NCBI GenBank assembly: GCA_002497075.1
Contig: DAML01000005.1
Span: 36,743 to 100,742 of the forward strand
From: Methanomassiliicoccaceae archaeon UBA472
GTDB taxonomy: Archaea; Thermoplasmatota; Thermoplasmata; Methanomassiliicoccales; UBA472
DNA length: 64,000 bases
Reading direction: 5' to 3'
Shown here: positions 61,356-64,000 of the stretch, in pieces
How the letters are laid out: each line of letters starts with the position of its first letter
Position numbering within the stretch: the first letter of the stretch is position 1
Notes under the pieces: model-generated
Seen by the model: only the letters and a program-made list of their open reading frames with translations
Database searches by the model: none
What the model was told of the DNA's origin: nothing
Made by a program: the position numbers and the translations under genes

Positions 61356-62528
61356 TTAGCTCATTTTGAGCAGACGTATTATCTCATCTATGATGATGGA
61401 TGCCTCCACCTGACCAGCGGTACCTCCGCTGGCGAAATTGGGCTTGCCTCCTCCCCTTCCGCCGTGCTGGGAAAGCACCGAGTTCAGCAGGGAAACGCAA
61501 TCCAGCCTGACGTCCGTTGAACAGGCCAGCACCAAGAAGGTCTTGTCGTCCTGGCACACAAGGGCGGCCACGGAACCTCCACCGGCCACCATCTCGTTCG
61601 CCTTATCCATGACCAGCTTGCGGTCCAGGCCGGTGAAGGAACCAGAATAGTAATTCCGTTCGCCCAGTTTCACAGGCTGCAGAGATGATAGCGCCAGCCT
61701 CCCGTATGTTTTTAGTGAGTCCCTCGCCCTCGTCAGCTCCCGGTCCCGGTTGTCGAAGGCGGTCAGGCTGTCCTGCGGCAGCGCTCCCATCCTTTCTGCC
61801 AGGATTAGTGAGCGAACTGAGTGGTCCACCGCCGTCCGGATGGCTTCCGGACCGACCAGGAACTCGATCTCCCAATCGCCTGCGGGCTTGGCCGAGGTGA
61901 ACTTGCTTACCAGCAGCATCCCTATTTCCTTGGCGTTCTTCAAGTGCACACCGGCGCAGGCCGCGCTGTCGTGATCACCTATGCTTACCACTCGGACCAT
62001 CCTATCGCTTATTCGGTCCAGCTTAACCCGCGGACCGCCTTCGCCCATGTTCTCGCGGTCCACATGCTGGCAGGTGACCTCGGCCCCGGCGGCGATAATG
62101 TCGTTCACCTCTTGCACGGCGTCCCTCACCATATCCCAGTCCAGGTGTCCTTTGACGATGAGCACCTTCTTCTCTTTGGACAGGGAGATCTTGACCAGCT
62201 CCATCTCCGTGCGGCGGGACAGGGACGAAAAGAGCAGATGCTCTCCGGTATGCGCTTTCATCAGGCCGTAACGGTTATCCCAGTCGAGAATACCTTTGAC
62301 CTGCGAGCCGACAGTTAAGTCGTGACCGGGGACCTGATGAGAGATCTCCTCCTTTCCCTTGATGCCGGTCACATCGCGCCCGTCCAATGTGCCGCGGTCC
62401 CGCTCCTGGCCTCCGCCTCCGGGATAGAATCCGGTGCGGTCAAGAACGACCCAATCCCCCTCTACCTTGGTGATGGTGGCGGTGAACTCTCTAAGGTAAG
62501 GGTCGGCCTCGTAAAGCTTGACGGTCAT
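61356..62528 (-). CDS. Alanyl-tRNA editing protein AlaX-type with DHHA1 domain
   Basis: A 390-residue stand-alone tRNA-editing protein. TGFYPGGGGQ is the AlaRS editing-domain start; HTGEHLLFS (HxxxH) and CAGVHLKN (CxxxH) form the zinc site; the C-terminal DHHA1 domain has RGGGKPNFASGGT. This is the long AlaX (AlaX-L) form that hydrolyses mischarged Ser- or Gly-tRNA-Ala. ATG at 62528 chosen. Confidence 0.9.
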   Translation of the reverse strand: MTVKLYEADPYLREFTATITKVEGDWVVLDRTGFYPGGGGQERDRGTLDGRDVTGIKGKEEISHQVPGHDLTVGSQVKGILDWDNRYGLMKAHTGEHLLFSSLSRRTEMELVKISLSKEKKVLIVKGHLDWDMVRDAVQEVNDIIAAGAEVTCQHVDRENMGEGGPRVKLDRISDRMVRVVSIGDHDSAACAGVHLKNAKEIGMLLVSKFTSAKPAGDWEIEFLVGPEAIRTAVDHSVRSLILAERMGALPQDSLTAFDNRDRELTRARDSLKTYGRLALSSLQPVKLGERNYYSGSFTGLDRKLVMDKANEMVAGGGSVAALVCQDDKTFLVLACSTDVRLDCVSLLNSVLSQHGGRGGGKPNFASGGTAGQVEASIIIDEIIRLLKMS

Positions 62529-62650
62529 GACCTGTGGATGGCTTAATTCGTGTAAATAGTCCACGCTGAGCTTATAAAGGAATGAATTAGACAATTGCGC
62601 TCTTCATTCATACTCTTGAAAGACATATATCTAAGGAGACCGTTCTGGAA

Positions 62651-63136
62651 ATGGGCAACAGGGCGTTAATCATGCTCGACGAATTGGACAAGAGGATCAT
62701 CGAGGAGTTGTGCAGATCCAGCCAGGGGTCGTCAAGGGCCATAGCGAAGAGGCTGGGCATACATCCCACCACCCTGATACAGCGCGTACGTAATCTGGAG
62801 AGCCAGAACGTGATCCGCGGTTACCGCGCGAACGTGGACTACATGAAGCTGGGCTACGAGTTCATGGCCATCGTGCACATCTATGTTGAGGGGGACCTCA
62901 TAACCGTCCAGCAGTCGATCAAGGACCTCAAGAACGTGGTAGCCGTACTGGACGTCACAGGTGAATGCGATTCTATCGCCTGGGTCGCCTGCCGCTCCCG
63001 CGAGGAGTTCAGTCAGGTGGTCAAGTCCATGCTGACCATAAAGGGCGTCAAGAAGACCAACACCTATGTCATACTGAACGTGATAAAGGACCCCTTCAAC
63101 TTCATGCCGGACTTCAGCCCGGTGGAACAGAAGTGA
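62651..63136 (+). CDS. Lrp/AsnC-family transcription regulator
   Basis: A 161-residue Lrp/AsnC protein. Winged helix (RIIEELCRSSQGSSRAIAKRLGIHPTTLIQRV, in the first 45 residues) and C-terminal RAM effector domain (about 70-140, VAVLDVTGECDSIAWVACRSREEF) that usually binds an amino acid. TATA-like ACATATATCTAAGG lies about 20-30 bases before the ATG at 62651, so it may be leaderless. It stands between AlaX and aspS; an amino-acid response is likely. Confidence 0.88.
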   Translation: MGNRALIMLDELDKRIIEELCRSSQGSSRAIAKRLGIHPTTLIQRVRNLESQNVIRGYRANVDYMKLGYEFMAIVHIYVEGDLITVQQSIKDLKNVVAVLDVTGECDSIAWVACRSREEFSQVVKSMLTIKGVKKTNTYVILNVIKDPFNFMPDFSPVEQK

Positions 63137-63204
63137 AAGGGGGCAAACCGTCCACCTTCCTTTATATATCTTGGCAGTTTGAACTATAAATTGCCATTTT
63201 ATTG

Positions 63205-63214
63205 CCATTAATGG
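63205..63214. promoter_or_regulatory. Palindrome and repeated ATTGCCATT in the aspS leader
   Basis: CCATTAATGG at 63205-63214 is a perfect palindrome, and ATTGCCATT occurs at 63190-63198 and again at 63201-63209. TATA TTTATATATC lies at 63161-63170. This may be an Lrp-type operator for aspS or for the regulator gene itself. Confidence 0.3.
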
Positions 63215-63303
63215 TCATTTTGCTATTTCTCCAGTAGATAAGAATTTAATAGAGCGTCCACGTTACTCCGGCTTACCGACCATATCCAACCAGAGGAATG
63301 GAA

Positions 63304-64000
63304 ATGTTAAGGACACACCATTGCGGACAACTGACGAAAGGGGACCTTGGCAAGAGAGCTACCCTCGCCGGTTGGGTAAGGTTCTACAGGGACCATGGAG
63401 GAGTTCTGTTCTACGACATAGCGGACTCCCATGGGAGCACCCAGGCGGTGTTCGACCCTGAGGCCTCCAACAGCGGGGACTTGGACCGGTTGGAGAAAAT
63501 CTTGAATAATATCGGTCGCGAGTTCGTCGTGACCGTCACTGGTACCGTTCGGGACAGGGTGGATGGGACCACCGACGCCCGCAACCCCACCGGGGAGATC
63601 GAGCTGCTCATCGAGGACGCCAGGATAATCAGCCGCTCCAAGCCCATCCCGTTCGAGGTGGCCGAGCAGAAGAACTCCATGCTGCCCGGGGAGGACCTCC
63701 GGCTGAAGTACCGTTACCTGGACCTTCGGCGAAAGGAGATGAACGCCAACCTCACGTTCCGTTCCAAGCTGATCTCCTCCGCCCGCCGATATCTGGAGAC
63801 GCAGGGGTTCATTGAAGTCGAGACTCCAATACTGACCCGCAGCAGCCGCGAGGGTGCCAGGGACTTCCTGGTTCCGTCCCGCACCATGCCGGGGCAGTTC
63901 TACGCTTTACCGCAGTCACCGCAGCTCTACAAGCAGATGCTGATGGTCGGCGGGGTCGAGCGTTACTTCCAGATCGCCCGCTGCTTCCGCGACGAGGACC
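63304..64000 (+). CDS. aspS: Aspartyl-tRNA synthetase, bacterial type (partial)
   Basis: The first 232 codons of a class II synthetase that runs off the window. Anticodon-binding OB-fold (TLAGWVRFYRDHGGVLFYDI, about residues 21-40), YRYLDLRRKEMNANLTFRSK and the motif-2 stretch YALPQSPQLYKQMLMVGG with FQIARCFRDED follow. These blocks match bacterial AspRS/AsnRS-type sequences, not the short archaeal AspRS. ATG at 63304 gives MLRTHHCGQLTKG. Confidence 0.9.
   Translation, partial: MLRTHHCGQLTKGDLGKRATLAGWVRFYRDHGGVLFYDIADSHGSTQAVFDPEASNSGDLDRLEKILNNIGREFVVTVTGTVRDRVDGTTDARNPTGEIELLIEDARIISRSKPIPFEVAEQKNSMLPGEDLRLKYRYLDLRRKEMNANLTFRSKLISSARRYLETQGFIEVETPILTRSSREGARDFLVPSRTMPGQFYALPQSPQLYKQMLMVGGVERYFQIARCFRDED

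Noticed and set aside
1..64000. CRISPR array
   Set aside because: No regularly spaced 24-40 bp repeats are visible; the CARF and Cas4-like proteins are therefore treated as orphans.
1..64000. Prophage or insertion sequence
   Set aside because: No transposase, integrase, terminal repeats or structural phage genes are seen; the accessory block at 7.1-11.7 kb has no mobile gene.

Overview
The window is a GC-rich, gene-dense archaeal chromosome segment, most probably from a Thermoplasmata-type euryarchaeon (Methanomassiliicoccales-like is my best guess, but no methanogenesis gene is present to prove it). Evidence: an archaeal ribosomal-protein tail (L19e-L18-S5-L30-L15) running into secY, an Oxa1/EMC3-like DUF106 gene, cmk and the Cbf5-type pseudouridine synthase; a nascent-polypeptide-associated complex protein; archaeal Hpt, RNase HII and MptA; an initiator tRNA starting with an A-U pair; and TATA boxes with very short leaders. 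Bacterial-looking genes (panD, bacterial-type aspS, glpABC, SRAP peptidase) show the inter-domain transfer typical of such lineages.

Layout. 1-5905: translation/secretion operon. 5896-11700: MBL-fold nuclease, a 36-residue membrane peptide, then an accessory island with a large thrombospondin-type-3 surface protein, an AT-rich membrane gene and a truncated duplicate of the surface gene. 11972-15109: a cassette of a RecA-fold protein without a P-loop, a small helical protein and a B-family DNA polymerase with altered catalytic motifs. 15085-22582: DUF112/TctA-like permease, ABC-2 exporter, two phosphoribosyltransferases, Rieske protein, adenine deaminase and small proteins. 22741-24540: two PD-(D/E)XK nucleases, a CDIN1/TPD homologue and a membrane-embedded Cas4-like protein. 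24541-29787: amino-sugar pathway (glmS, GlmU-like) and a pair of KaiC/RecA-like ATPases. 29788-33713: glpABC and initiator tRNA. 33777-37565: SCP2, RNase HII, MptA, phosphoglycolate phosphatase, small zinc finger, TPR protein and PanD. 37642-41504: a metal/cobalamin-type ABC importer with a tandemly duplicated binding protein and a palindromic operator. 41706-49793: small Cys protein, AcuC-like deacetylase, two CARF-like proteins without CRISPR, a 1710-residue gingipain-like surface protease and tRNA-Asp. 49989-64000: membrane and zinc-ribbon proteins, CBS-ParB protein, PEP synthase, the por operon, radical SAM, hypC, NAC, SRAP, glutamine synthetase, AlaX, Lrp regulator and the start of aspS.

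Metabolically the genes fit an anaerobic, ferredoxin-based archaeon: pyruvate:ferredoxin oxidoreductase and PEP synthase link acetyl-CoA, pyruvate and PEP; GlpABC oxidises glycerol-3-phosphate; MptA starts pterin C1-carrier synthesis; glutamine synthetase, GlmS and GlmU feed UDP-GlcNAc; and salvage PRTases with adenine deaminase recycle purines. The most unusual parts are the polymerase/RecA-like cassette, the orphan CARF pair and the membrane Cas4-like nuclease.
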